64,000 nt of DNA from contig NC_090781.1 of assembly GCF_040054535.1 (NCBI RefSeq), positions 9,737,982-9,801,981 on the forward strand, in the 5' to 3' direction. The position numbers and the translations under genes are program-made. This DNA is from Antennarius striatus (lineage: Eukaryota; Chordata; Actinopteri; Lophiiformes; Antennariidae). This document shows positions 13,487 through 26,891 of this stretch, in pieces (position 1 is the stretch's first letter; each line of letters starts with the position of its first letter). The notes under the pieces were generated by a model. It made no database searches and was not told the origin of the DNA. It saw only the letters and a list, made by a program, of their open reading frames with translations.

Positions 13487-13587
13487 TGCCTGTATTCCTC
13501 GCCAGCTGGACTTCCTCTCCTTTAATGAAACCTTGGGTATTACCCTGACTACAGCTGCTGTATCTGGAACCGTAGTGACAACAGCTG

Positions 13588-13913
13588 TGTTTGTAGTGTT
13601 TCTTTACTATTGTTAAACACCAATGGTAAAAACATGAAGGAGATTGTTTTGTGTTCATTTTTTCTTTTTAAGCGTATCCTCCAAAATTATTATATTTTAA
13701 GTGTGCAAATATTATTGGAAATAAACTGATTTTAAGGACACAGTCAAGAATTCTTAGTTGTTTGCCATGTTTGTGGTATTCCTTTACTATCGTCAGACAC
13801 CTGTGGTAAAATCATGGTGTGTATTTGAAATTTCTCTGCTCAATTTTTTTCTCTTTCAGTGTATCCTCAAAAGGCATTGAAATTGCAAATTATTTTGTTT
13901 AATCTGGTTTACA
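13588..13913. repeat. tandem duplication of exon end plus intron start in gene A
   Basis: The end of the exon at 13588-13625 and the intron following it are repeated about 180 bases later (from 13768). The second copy still reads TATCGTCAGACACCT, the intact form found in genes B-D. The first copy carries the TAA stop. Confidence 0.7.
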
Positions 13914-14911
13914 GGTTCGAGCCAACAATTCAGAACTGAGCTTTTTGCTTCTTCTTTCACTGAAGCTCTGCTTTCTGTGCTCACTGGTGTTCATTGGTCG
14001 TCCATCAGTCTGGTCATGTCGGTTTCAGCAGGCAGCTTTTGGGATCAGCTTTGTCCTTTGTATTTCCTGTCTCCTTGTCAAAACACTAGTAGTTCTTGCT
14101 GTTTTCCGCTCAGCTCAGCCTGGTGCTGGAAGATTGATGAAGTGGTTTGGTCCAGGCATACAGAGAGGAAGTGTCTTTCTTTTTAGCTCTATACAGGTAC
14201 GAATGATTTGCTTTTTAAATTAAAACAACAATCTGTTATTGCATTCATTATTTTAACAACAATATTGAATTAAAACACTGAAATCCATTGACTTTGTCTT
14301 TAGGTTATCATCTGTACTCTATGGCTGTCCCTCAGTCCACCAGTACCTGAACGTGATGTGGGGTTAGAAGGGTCAAAGGTCACATTGATGTGTGTAATGG
14401 CGTCTGTGCTGGGATTTTCTCTGGTCCTTGGGTACATTGGCCTGCTGGCCTGTACCTGCCTCCTTTTGGCCTTTCTTGCAAGGAAACTCCCCGACAACTT
14501 CAACGAGGCTAAACTGATCACCTTCAGCATGCTGATATTCTGTGCTGTCTGGGTGACATTTGTCCCTGCTTACGCTAGCTCTCCAGAGAAATATGTTGTA
14601 GCTGTGGAAATATTTGCAATCCTGGCCTCTAGCTATGGTTTACTTCTCTGCATTTTCACCCCAAAATGTTTCATAATTCTTTGGAGACCTGAAAGAAACA
14701 CCAAGAAACACGTGATGGGCAGATAGGTTTTCTTAGCTCTGTATCATGCATGTGTTTTTATGATGATAAATAAAGTCTGTTCTTATCACTTAAATAATGA
14801 TCATTCATTATGATAAATATGATGAAATCAATATTTCATAATATTATTACTGGCACATTCATTTAACTTCCATTATAGTTATTCTGGAGAGATAATAAAG
14901 CTTGCATATCA

Positions 14912-15125
14912 GTTGGGCGGCAGTGGCTCAGCAGTAGAGCGGACATCTTATGACCAGACATTGCCTGGAAATTGGCAGATCGATTCCTGCTCCATCCAGA
15001 CATCCTCAGAACGTGAGCTGACTGTGGGAGGTGTCAGTACACCTCCCGTCCACTGCTGAGGTACCCTTAAGCAAGGCACCGTCCACTTACAAGCTGCTCA
15101 ATTGGGCGCCATCACTTGGACCATC
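14912..15125 (+). mobile_element. SINE family 2, partial copy
   Basis: The head GGGCGGCAGTGGCTCAG and the body GTGAGCTGACTGTGGGAGGTG ... AAGCAAGGCACCGTCC match the 9457 copy. The 3' tail is missing. Confidence 0.75.
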
Positions 15126-17385
15126 ACCTGCCCTCTTTGGGAACTAAGTTATCAATCTTTATTAGAGGTTCCTATCGTAAGCCTGAGAGGGAAGTGCTTC
15201 ACCTTCAGGTGTTAATAGGGAAACAGAGACAGAAAACACAAACAGGGTAGTGGACAGACAGGCAGTGCGAGTGGAAAAGACTTGAGCTGTTTCATTATTT
15301 CTAACAACTTACACCTTAACACCTAATATTATAAAATACCAGATTAGTGAAGGTCCTAACAGTATTGAATAGGCCATCAGAGGACAACAGTGCAGAAGGA
15401 AGGCAGAGGGCATGAGAATGTGATGTCTGTAAAGAGACTCATCACAGTCTGACGGGGCCCAACAGTTCTCAACAATTGGACTCGACAGAACCTGGTAAGC
15501 CCTGAACCAACATGCATATGTGACGAAAACCAAAGCCCAGAGAGGCTACCAGAACCCAGCAGGACCAGGCTAGCAGAGCACCCCCACCCCCGAGTAGCCA
15601 GGAGCATCCAGAAGTCATCACCCGAAGAGCCACGGGGGGCGCAGAGAACCACGTAGACCTAGGGACCAAGAGGAGATTGCAGATTCTACAGCCAGGGCGC
15701 CCAGGAGGCATGGAGTAAGGAGCCAGACCCCAACACATGGTGATCGGCCAAGCCCACACCCAGGGTGTCAGAGGCAGCAAAATCCGGGCTGCATGTCCAC
15801 GCCTACCGTGGCTGCCACCTCAAGCCAAAGCAGGGCCATGTACCCGCCCCCAATGAGTCGGTGGGCCGGAGCATCACCCCCATACTCCCCTTACCCCACC
15901 CCCCACCTCAAAAGGGAACACCCAGCCCTCCAGCCGACCCCCAGGAAGCGGAGGACCTCCAGGCCCCCCAGTGTTGATGAGAGACGGGAAGGGGTGGGCA
16001 GAAAGGAGAGGAAAGACGAGGTGGAGCAGAGCAGAGAAGGGAGCAACAGGAGGGTCAACCCACCCCACACCCCAAATGCCAGCCAGAGTATCCCAGATGA
16101 GAGTCACCCCGAGATCCCCGGGGAGATCAAATGAACTCAGCACCCCCAGGGCCCAAAAGGCGAGACAAGAGATACAATAGCCGCCCGGGATAGGCGCCAG
16201 AGCCAGGCAGGCCCCGGAGATCCAGAGAGCAAACCCAGAGGCTAAGAGGGAAAGGGGTCCCCGAGCGTATGCACTCAACCATGGTGACCCCAGATCCATC
16301 CTTCAACTATGAGGTGGCACAAAAGACACAATTTAGTGATCAGATCATGAGCAAAGACGGTCAAAATATGTTCAGAATCATCTCAGATGTGTAAGAGTGG
16401 AGGCATACACTGACAGACAAGAGAATGTCATAGATTTATATTTCAAGGTCTAATAAATGGAGACCATTTTTCTTTAAACTACGCCAGTTGTTCCTTTTGA
16501 GTAGCAGATATTTTCTCAAGCAAAATGGATCAATGAGGAGATCCAGCCAATGGGTGATGTTTAAGGCTCTTTTACCTTTCCAGTTGACCAAATTGGTTTT
16601 CTTGTCAATGGCAAGAGCTACAAGTGTGGGCTGTGAATGAGCTTGAGGTAAGGCCATATCTGTAAGTTCGCTGATTAAGCAGATCTTCTTCTTTTTGTTT
16701 TGGCCAAGCAAGGCGACAAAATACACCATAAATGACACACTACACACACACTAAGGTTTAAAAAAAACACTGGTGTCTGCAGTGTATTGTTTCGTATTGT
16801 TTCCTTTTCCAGGTGTATCATGTTTCTTTGATAGTGTTCCCTTTTCTACAGGCAGAGAGGGTAAGTTTAAGATTATAAGGATGAGATACTTTATTTCATC
16901 TTCCATGACTGCATGTCAAAAGGCAAATGTGAATCAAATGTATCCAAACACAATTAGAATACACCAAAGAATTGGGGAAGTAGAATAGACATAAGCCAGT
17001 ATTTCTACCGACTCCTTTCGGTCACATTTCTTGCATGTGTCCATAGTTTTACATCTGTTGTCTTATTTCATCTCCTGTGAGTGATATTGACAAATGAATA
17101 TACCAAGGCATTGTCTTTCTTGTGTGTCACTATCCCTTTCATTTAGGTTGGAATTACTTTTGCTGTCATGACAGCAACAATGATGCAAAATTTAAAAAAA
17201 AAAAAGAACTCACAACAAGATGTGCAAAGAGATATGTGTGTCAAAATGTAAAAGTCTAAATTTCTCTGAATTATCTGCATATGTGCAGAGGTGGATGTGT
17301 GGTCCCACCCCCAGATCCCCACCAACCAAACACTCACCTACACACCCACCCACAGACACACACGCACGCACGCACGAACGCGCGC
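15126..17385. other. intergenic, GC-rich unidentified repeat
   Basis: From about 15360 to 16330 the base composition turns strongly C/A-rich on the plus strand (many CCAGG, CCCACCC runs), sharply unlike the AT-rich surroundings. Such blocks are common as LINE 5' untranslated regions in fish, but no motif proves it. Open frames here are compositional. No receptor exon was seen. A poly-A run lies near 17193-17204. Confidence 0.4.
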
Positions 17386-17503
<118 letters not shown>

Positions 17504-17851
17504 CTCCATGGGATTATCAGCAGTTATAAATATCCAAAACAAGAACTTGATTGTGCAAGGCGGGAGGGGACAGTGTCACACATTACACACCTTGTTATCT
17601 GTCAACTGTATCTGTTACAGCATCCATTTTATCACTGGAATTATTTGACTTCACAACGGAAAGTCTTCAGTCTCAAATATTCACTTTCTCCACTTCTGGC
17701 AAGAATTGAACTGAATATTTTTTTGTTTTGTTTTGTTTTTTTCCAGTAGTTAAATATTTGTTGTTTGTGTTCTCAGTATATAATGTGCCAATGAGCAGTT
17801 ATCTAACTGGGTATAACGCACATATTTAAAGTGTCTGCAACACATAAATCC

Positions 17852-20800
17852 ATGTCTTTGTTCTCATGGTTTTATACTCTATGGTCCTCCTCAGCCCTAC
17901 CCTTGCTTCTTATGGGGCTTGTGGGGAAACAAATGGGGCTCAAGGTTGGATTGCAGGTGGTGCAGACAGTGTTTTGTTCTCGGTGGGGCAGACTGAGCGA
18001 CCAGGGTCTGTACGAGGATGGAGATGTGGTAATTGGCGGATTGTTCAGTCTTCATTACAAGCCTCCAGTGACAGCTCACAACTTCACTCAGCCACCATAC
18101 AATAAACCTTGTACTGGGTAAAAAATTGAATACTGCATTGTTTAAAATTGAATATTTAATGTTTAATTGTTATGACATGGATATGTATCCTGCATTTGTT
18201 GCAAAAACTGGCCTCATCTTTCCCATTCTTATAGATAAAAAAGCTGCATTTTTTGGAATGGACATCTTTCCATTGTCAAAATTATTGTATTATGTTATAA
18301 CACAAAAAGATTGCCTTAAAACTAGAGTTAGAAGCTCCACAACTGCTTTCTTATTTTAACCTCTTTTTTGTTCTTTCTTTCCTTTGTTTTCAGATTAGAA
18401 AATCTCCCTTTGCAGTATGTGTATGCTATGGTGTTTGCAATTGAGGAGATAAATAATAGTACAGCATTGCTGCCAGATGTGAAACTGGGCTACCACATTC
18501 ATGATAGCTGTGCTTTGCCCTCTTGGGCTATGCAGGCAGTACTATCAGTGGTCGGAGGAGACAGTACCAACTGTAATACAACAGCCCTGCCAGACTACTC
18601 TAATAATTACAATGAGGGAAGAAGAGCAAAGAAAGGTACTAAGCATTAAAAGCTTTGCAGAGAACTAATGTGTATCATCATGTGTCAATGACAATTGACA
18701 ATAAAAAAGTATGACATGTATTCAAAACAGAAAGTGAAACAGAAGGAAGTATTATTTTTATTTAATGTGATGTTATCAGGTGATCCTTCTGTTCCTTTGG
18801 TCATTGGTGGATCTTCGTCAGTGGCGGCTAAGATACTTTGCAGAATCCTGGGGCCTTTGTCTGTACCTCTAGTGCGTACCCTCAGTTATTTTATTTGTTA
18901 TTGTTTAAAATTACTATTAAAAAATAGATTGTTACTCACTATTTTATTCAATATGTTAACATTTGATTTTTACTTTGAATTAACTATAGATTAAGAATTA
19001 TTAATTAATATTGACAAAAAGCAGCATCTGTCTATATTTTGTGCCATGCCATTTTTTATAATTCAAGGTATTCTATTGTTCTCATAACAAAAACGTCATT
19101 GCACGAGAAAACATCACAATAATTTATGATTGAGATAGAAAAGGAAAGCCTGATTCCAGAATATCTCTGGATGTTTTCTCTCTGTATGTTAGATGAGTTA
19201 TACTGCCAGCTGCCCCTGTTTAAGTGACAGGCGCCAATTTCCAACCTTCTTCAGAACCATGCCCAGTGACATTTATCAAGCCAAAGCTATTGCACATATT
19301 GCCATTCGTTACAATTGGACTTGGATAGGAGCAGTGATAGCAAACAATGATTATGGCCATGTGGCAGTAAAGGTGTGTCCATTTCTTGATCTACTTGTAT
19401 GGAGAATTTTATTTAATGCATGCATAATGTTGGCATCTATGAAAGTAATTTAAACTACTGTAAAGTTTGAATATTTGCTTTACTTTTAATACTCAACGTA
19501 ATCAAATGTTGTTGCTCCATTCAACTGTGTGTGTCAGATATTTCAGGAGGAAACTCAGGGGAAGGGTGTGTGTCTGGCATTCGTAGAGACTCTCCAGAGA
19601 GAAAACATTGTGAGTGATGCCAGACGGGCTGCACTAAAAATTCAGGCCTCCTCTGCAAGGGTGATTTTGATCTTTTCCTGGTATACTGATGTGAGGGAAT
19701 TGTTTCTTCATTTAGAAAATCTAAATGTAAGTAAAAATGAATTGAATAGTCTTTTGAATTTATAAATTAAACATTTTCATATTTGACAATCACACTGTCA
19801 AATATGATGATCTTGTGTGTTGTTTTGCTCGTTCAAGGTGACTGACAGACAGTTTCTAGCAAGTGAGGCTTGGAGCACAAGTGGAAATCTTCTCCAAAAT
19901 GTTGCCACGTCTAAAGTGGCAAATGGTGTTCTTGGTGTTGCCATTCGCAGCTCACCTATACCTGGATTTGAAGACTATCTCACAAGTTTAAACCCATCTC
20001 ATCGACCTGATAATGAATTCTTAAAAGAATTCTGGAAAAACAAGTTTGGTTGTATTCCTGAGGTAACGTCTCTGTCTTCAGGGTCCTCTTTAGATTCAGC
20101 AACTCCAGAAGAGTTGATTCCAACCTGTAGTGGGGCAGAAACTCTGAAGGGAATGCAGCTTTCATTTACTGACACCACTCAGCTAAGGGTGACATATAAT
20201 GTCTACCTTGCTGTCTATGCAGCAGCCCATGCCCTTCACAGCCTTCTTTCCTGCCCCACTAAAGAAGTGTCTTCTGGAAGCAACAGCTCCACTTGCGACT
20301 CGCCAAAACACATCAAACCTGTGGAGGTGAACATTCAACATTTATTTCAACTTTTTTGAAATGCCTTTTAGAGTTTCACAACCAGTGTTTGAATATTTGA
20401 AGGAGACTGATAGAAAAATCTAATGTGCAACAAATACACCAGTATTTACAATTCATTTTAAATGATGTGTTTACTATTTCAAAGTATTGTACTTTCAGGT
20501 GTTGCAGCATTTGAACAAAGTGAACTTCACCACACCACAGGGTGAATTGCTATATTTTCGAGGTGCTGACATTCCTGCAAAATATGATCTCGTCAACTGG
20601 CAGCAAAACTCTCAAGGGTCACTCAGAATTGTTTTGATTGGTCGCGCAGATGGCCTAGACCTTCATATAAATGAGTCAGCTATTCAGTGGAGCACTGGGT
20701 CTCATGAGGTAGTTAAAAAGGAGGAATATTTATTAACCAAAATGTGCATTGAATTAAAGTTTTCTGAATGATTTACCATATATTATGTACATCAGAGTAT

Positions 20801-22540
20801 TATTTTGCTTGTTTAGGTTCCAGTTTCAGTATGTAGTGAGAGCTGCCCACCAGGTACCCGGAAGGCCAACAGGAAAGGCGAACCTCTATGCTGCTTTGAC
20901 TGCATCCCATGTGCTAAGGGTGAGATTAGCAGTAAAAATGGTGAGGACATTACTCCATGAGTATAAACATGGAACTATTGTTGCCAGTTATACAGCACCA
21001 ATAGCACACACCCTTTCAATATGAAGCTTGCATGAAGCTTCAAGTTCATGACCATTATTCCCAAGATTTTTTTTCTTACTTCCTCTCACAGATTCCCTCA
21101 ACTGTGAGCATTGTCCTACTGAGTTCTGGTCCAATTTTGACCAAACTGCCTGTATTCCTCGTCAGCTAGACTTCCTCTCCTTTAACGAAACCTTGGGCAT
21201 TACTCTGACTACAGTTGCTGTGTCTGGTGTTGTGGTTACAACAGCTGTATTTGTGGTGTTTCTTTGCTATCGTCAGACACCTATGGTGAGAGGCAAGGTT
21301 ACTGCAACATAGAACACTTTTTTTTTAATACTTCGTACTGTAGCTGTTATGGTATATTTCCTCAGCCAAAAGCAATCCTAGATATCTGGTAAAAATAACG
21401 TGAATGAATCAATTTCTGGTTGTCACAGTATTTTTAATGTGATTTTTATTTTAAGGTGCGAGCCAACAATTCGGAATTGAGCTTTTTGCTTCTTCTTTCA
21501 CTGAAGCTCTGCTTCCTGTGCTCATTGGTGTTCATTGGTCGTCCATCAGTCTGGTCTTGTCGCTTCCAGCAGGCAGCTTTTGGGATCAGCTTTGTCCTCT
21601 GTGTTTCCTGCCTTCAAGTGAAGACTATAGTTGTTCTGGCAGCTTTCCACTCGGCTCGACCTGGTGCTGGAACCTTGATGAAATGGTTTGGCCCAGGACA
21701 ACAGAGAGGGAGTGTATGTCTTTTTACCTGTATACAGGTGAGTTGCATATGCACTTTTTAACAGCAGGATCAAACTTGAATAGTATTTTAACAAAAATAG
21801 TTTAATTCTAAAAGGAGGGGTTCATTTTAAAGGATTTTCAACTTTATATAGAAAAATGAAACACCAATGTTAAGTGATAAAAGATCAAATCGTTGGTAGT
21901 CAGAAATGTAGTTAATTTGAATTTATGCAATGTTAAATATACTGTAACTTCAGCACCCGCTGCTTCTGCTGTCGCGGGTCGCAACCCTATCCCAGAGGAC
22001 TTGGGTCGTGAAGCAGGGGACACTCCGGGCTCACCACCACAAAAGCTTACTTAGAAAAACTTGATTTTACATGGTTCCATCTAAATGTTTATTCAAAAGA
22101 TGCTGGACCTTTTCAGTAGTGTTTCTGAAGTTTCAGACTTTCAAAAAATACTGCATTACTCAGATATTCTACTCATCCATAATGTCACATCATATGGCAT
22201 AGTATGCAATTGTAGAACCCTTTAGATGACCATTAAAGAGAAGGCACATTGGTGTAGTGAGTAACAGTGTCACCTCTCCACCAGTGTCAATTTAGGCCCC
22301 CTTATGACCCTGTACAGAATAAGTGATTCCAAAAAATATTTATAGGGATTAATAAATACATGACAGTACATAATACAAAATATTCTTACTTCTTCAAAAA
22401 GTATTAAACTGCATTGATCGAAAGTTTGATCAAATTTCCACTGGCATTGTAAATGTTCTAAATGTAAAATATTTTCTCATTTTAAAATACCATGAAATAT
22501 AAAAGAATTTGATAATGGAGCAATGATGAAAAATACTATA

Positions 22541-22583
<43 letters not shown>

Positions 22584-24201
22584 GCCTATATCAACTAAAA
22601 TGTTTTTAAAAATAACATTAATTATAAAGTCTTTTACACTTACCACAACATAAAAAACAAGTAATGAAAAGTGGACAACTACCCCGTCTCCACCGCCACT
22701 CGCCTCTCACCCACCCCCAAAAAAATAAAAAATAAATAAATAAGAAAAAAAATATATATATATATATTACATTTTCATTGTAGCTTAATGAAGGTTGTAT
22801 TCAAAATTATTATATTACCCAAAGAAAACAACATCTCTTTAGCATTCATAGCAAGCACTGTCAGACAAGGAATGGGAGATCAGGAAATAGGCAGTTAGTC
22901 GTGTGTATGGTTCGTAACATGTCTGTAGGCCATTGTTTGAAACAAGGTGAAGTAGGGGTTTCCTAGGTCAGAAGAAGTAATTTCTTAGCTACCACCATAG
23001 TTATAGAATACTTGAAAAAATCACAGGATATGTGCAAGTCATCCATCCACATACTGACAAACATGACAGTTGGAGGACAAAGATGGTAAAATATGATCTC
23101 CACATTGTGAACACACTATCGATCAGACTTGGCTTGGAAAAATAACTCTGACAAATATGGGCATATAAATGCACTTTAAAGTTAATGACTTTATTTGATT
23201 TGTTTTAAATGTTTAAATTCTCCAAATTAAAGTTAAGTTTAATTGACTTGTCTGTTAGTTTGAGTTGCCTACTAGAAGGGCAGGTGATGAGGGATTCATG
23301 GCAGCAGAAGAGTCTATTTCCAGCCACCCTCCAGTCTCCAACCCAAGACCTAGTGGACAGAGCTATTGCCACCCAGTAGGTGTCAGCTCACCTCTTGAGC
23401 ACTGCCGAGGCGTGCTTGAGCAAGGTGTGTCCCCCTTACAAGTTCTCATACAGGCGCACCACAAAGGAGCTGCCCACCGCTCTACCTCCCCTGCATGCGT
23501 ACAGGCCCTCTGTGTTTGTGTTCAGGGCCCATAGGCCCCGTACATATGCATGATATTTAACTAACTAAAGTGTGCCACTAATTTCCCTGCGAGGATCAGA
23601 ATCAGTATACATACTGTATATATATAAAAAAGTTAAGGGTGTTTTGAACTGCTTTGTATGCAAGCTACTGGTTACAGAGTTAAAGGGACATTACTGTTAC
23701 TTTTCAAATCATTATAATGTTGCTGCATTTTTGATCTAACACTGCATAATGGTGTTTTTCATCAAGGTTATCATCTGTGCTATTTGGCTATCTCTGAGCC
23801 CTCCAGTACCCCAAGCTGACTTGGATATCCCAGGATTACAGATCACCCTGAAATGTTCCATGGTTTCTGTGGTGGGCTTTTGTCTTGTGCTGGGCTACAT
23901 TGGCCTGCTGGCTTGCACCAGTCTTCTTTTGGCCTTTCTTGCTCGGAAACTCCCTGACAACTTCAATGAAGCCAAAACGATCACCTTCAGCATGTTGATA
24001 TTCTGTGCTGTCTGGGTTGCTTTTGTTCCTGCTTATGTTAGCTCTCCTGGAAAATATGCAGTTGCTGTTGAGATTTTTGCAATCCTGGCATCCAGTTATG
24101 GTTTACTGCTGTGTATCTTTGCTCCAAAATGTTTCATCATTATTTTGCAGCCTGAGAAAAACACAAAGAAACATTTAATGGGAAGGTCGGGACAAAAATA
24201 A
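17852..24201 (+). CDS. OlfC/V2R-like family C receptor, gene B, predicted intact (900 aa)
   Basis: Olfactory class C GPCR, expected at the cilia/microvilli of olfactory neurons and sensing amino-acid-like ligands. Exons: 17852-18117, 18394-18635, 18780-18871, 19193-19372, 19538-19726, 19838-20326, 20499-20708, 20817-20940, 21092-21285, 21456-21737, 23767-24201. All junctions are GT-AG with matching phases, and the total is 2703 nt without a stop. The start ATG (MSLFSW) precedes a hydrophobic signal-peptide-like stretch. Residues about 30-500 form the Venus-flytrap domain ([34 protein letters not shown]). Residues 557-610 form the cysteine-rich linker ([18 protein letters not shown]). Residues 630-890 form the 7TM region ([29 protein letters not shown]). 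The last intron is 2 kb and holds SINE fragments. AATAAA overlaps the stop. No expression evidence is available. Confidence 0.93.
21738..23766. other. last intron of gene B with SINE fragments
   Basis: Long for this gene family. It contains a minus-strand family 1 SINE tail piece (about 21950-22050, CAGCAGAAGCAG/GGGACACTCCGGGC), a TTA trinucleotide repeat (22545-22583), and a plus-strand family 2 SINE body and tail (about 23330-23630, GAGCACTGCCGAGG ... AATTTCCCTGCGAGGATC). No coding sequence was seen. Confidence 0.7.
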
Positions 24202-24292
24202 ATGGGTCACGCTGAGATGAAAAAAGAGTAAAACTGATGAACAGCTCCTGAATGTTATTTTAAGATATTGCATTATTAGGAATATATGACAC

Positions 24293-24430
<138 letters not shown>

Positions 24431-25955
24431 GATATCACACTATTCAGAAATAGCAGTTTTACCAACTGACATCTGACATAAGTCACCTGAATACTATTAC
24501 TATTGACACTCAGTTATTAAAATAGAAAGTCATATGGGTTAGGTATATGGTTATGTATATGTCAAACATTAGACTGATATCTGATAGTATCTTACAGCTG
24601 TCATTTGTCTTTGTTTCACTCTTCTTTTAGGGTGTTAATGTACAACAATTAATGATGTAACAATACTTATATAACTTAAAACATTAATATTAATAAACAA
24701 ACCAATCTAAATTTTGTGGGCTTTTGTTTGTTTGTGTGTTTGTTTGTTTCTTCATTTATTATCTGTTGGTTGGTTGGTTGGTTGGTTGGTTGGTTGGTTG
24801 GTTGGTTAGTTTGTTAATGAAACAGTTTCTTGGGTGTGCCATGAATGTGCCGCTTCAAAGCTGCGACACTATAATTGTCAGTGTTTGTGTGTTCGTCCGT
24901 TCGTCCGTCCATGTATTTGTTAGTATGTCCACCAAATATCTTCGCAACCGTTGCAGATGGAAAGATGAAACAAAAACCACATTACTTGGGTAGTAAAGGG
25001 GATGAAAATGATCTTGACCTTGACAAAACTAGGTCAAGGTCAAATTTCAACCTTTGCACACTCAGGAAGTGGATAAGATAGAAAGACAAGGGAGGAGGCC
25101 AGTGTGAGTAAGACCATAAGTCAAAGCTAGTTCTTTGATCTATAAAAGTAGATCAGAGCACTAGCTTTGATCTTTGACCTATGCAAGTAAGTCAGGGTTA
25201 AATTTTGAATTCAGCGGTGTCGTGGGATGTTGCAGTCTGTGACTGCCTTGTTTTGTCTTAAAATTGCTGTGAAAGATTCAACAATATGCTCAATTTTTGC
25301 TCAATTGTGGCGCACCGCAAAGTCACTGCCCATCACTATGCCTCTCCAAACACTAATCACATGCTTACGGGTCTCTAATGTGTTGTGTGTTTGTTTCAGG
25401 TTCCTGTACACAACATTGTATGCATGTTTAACACATATACTGTATGTATAGCCTGAGTGTAAAACTAATTTCCCTGTAGGAGAATAATAAAGTTGAGTTT
25501 AATCTTTAATCTTAATCTTTAACAAAGCGCACTTAACAATTAATTAATTAATTTGGAATTGATATATATGAGGAAATCATGTTTGCAGATAAAACCCAAA
25601 TCAGTGTAACATAACAGTGGCTAGAATTTGGAATTTCTTAATTTCATACAGAGCGCTTGTCTTCTTTTATTTTTAATATTTCTTTGGAACATGAGGGGAA
25701 TCTCAAATCATAATTCTTCAGGTTATTGCCAAGTAATTTTAACTAAAGACCAAAACAAGAGAGCAGTGGTTTTGCATAAAATACAAGTCAATTGAAAATG
25801 AAATTTAAGTTTCAGGGAGAATCCCTGATGTGCAGGTAATAGTGTGTTATCAACCGAGTTCCTTTAATTTCTTCGAATGACCTACAGAAATGAAGAAAGA
25901 ACTGAAGTAACACTTTGCTTCATTTGTGTGTGTGTGTGTTTGCGTGTGCGCGCGC

Positions 25956-25999
<44 letters not shown>

Positions 26000-26611
26000 G
26001 TGTGTGTGTGTGTGTGTGTCCAAATTCATATGTACAGTACATATACAGTACATAAGTTTTTTACCATGCTGCACACAACATTTCCCATGCAGGACAATCA
26101 AGATTAAAATCAACACATATTTGAATCACAAAAAAAATTATTCTGGAAAAAAATCCACTGTATAAGTTTTGGGACGTCTTGAATTTGGATTATGGCCACT
26201 TGCACATGTCCTCAGCCTTCCATCTAGTGGGCTTCCCCAGGAATAACATGTTTTGCTTGATATTTCCACAGTTGTATCAGTGCCGGAAATTTCCAAAAAA
26301 TAATTAATTTGTATGACCAATTACATTTGAACCTCATCACACCAGTTACAATACATCATTAGGTAGTTTTTTTTTTCCAAATGCAGTGACCAACAAGAGT
26401 GTCAGTGAGAGGCCCTGAATATATTACAGTATTGTTGGACTGAACCCATTTTGTTTTAATGACTTTTTTTGTGTATCAAATATCCTTTTTACAGTAAACA
26501 ATAATTATTTGATTTAATCAGCATGTTTTTCCATCAGGGGCGTGTTTTTAGGTAGTGTGTTTGTTATTGTGTTCACACGTTTGCAACATGACTTAAGACC
26601 TTATGAGACAC
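24431..26611. other. intergenic region between genes B and C
   Basis: Holds a (TTGG)n run (24766-24808) and a (TG)n run (25926-26018). An A/T-rich tail-like segment near 25470-25520 (AATTTCCCTGTAGGAGAATAATAAAG) resembles the end of a family 2 SINE. No gene was seen. Confidence 0.6.
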
Positions 26612-26618
26612 TATAAAT
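26612..26618 (+). promoter_or_regulatory. candidate TATA box of gene C
   Basis: CTATAAATAC lies about 280 bases upstream of the gene C start codon. This is inferred from sequence and position only; the transcription start is unknown. Confidence 0.3.
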
Positions 26619-26891
26619 ACCCTGACAAACAGTTCAGCTCTTCAGAAGAGGAGGTGGTCACTCTCCAGTTTAGACATTATTATATGCATTTTGAATTTAT
26701 AGGATCTCATTCACTGTACACCTAAATATCTTAAGAATTAGATATAACCCATTTCCCACTGCAATGGAAGGGATTTGATCAAATTTTACTGTTTTTATTG
26801 TACTTATAGTTATAGTTTTCGAAAGAACTGCCGGTTAGAAACAAGCTACCTAACTAACTTAATGCACAAAGAATCAGCAGCAGCTGGACCT

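Larger units (their letters stand above)
9940..14726 (+). pseudogene. OlfC/V2R-like family C receptor, gene A, pseudogene
   Basis: Eleven exon remnants line up with intact genes B and C: about 9940-10192, 10702-10926, 11016-11107, 11273-11452, 11603-11791, 11925-12476, 12576-12785, 12864-12981, 13065-13625 (interrupted), 13915-14196 and 14304-14726. They encode the Venus-flytrap domain, the nine-cysteine linker and the 7TM region with the LPDNFNEAK and PKCFIIL signatures. Lesions are many. Exon 1 lacks ATG and is frameshifted. A conserved Trp is TGA (11402-11404). The exon 11273-11452 donor is GC. Exon 8 is 6 bases short. A 356-bp SINE sits inside exon 9. An Arg-Gln pair near its end reads Cys-stop (TAA 13614-13616). 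AATAAA follows at 14769-14774. The 3' 7TM exons remain open, so inactivation may be fairly recent. Confidence 0.9.

Noticed and set aside
15874-16299. 141-codon minus-strand ORF with a hydrophobic look
   Set aside because: Driven by the GC-rich composition; no family features and no splice context.
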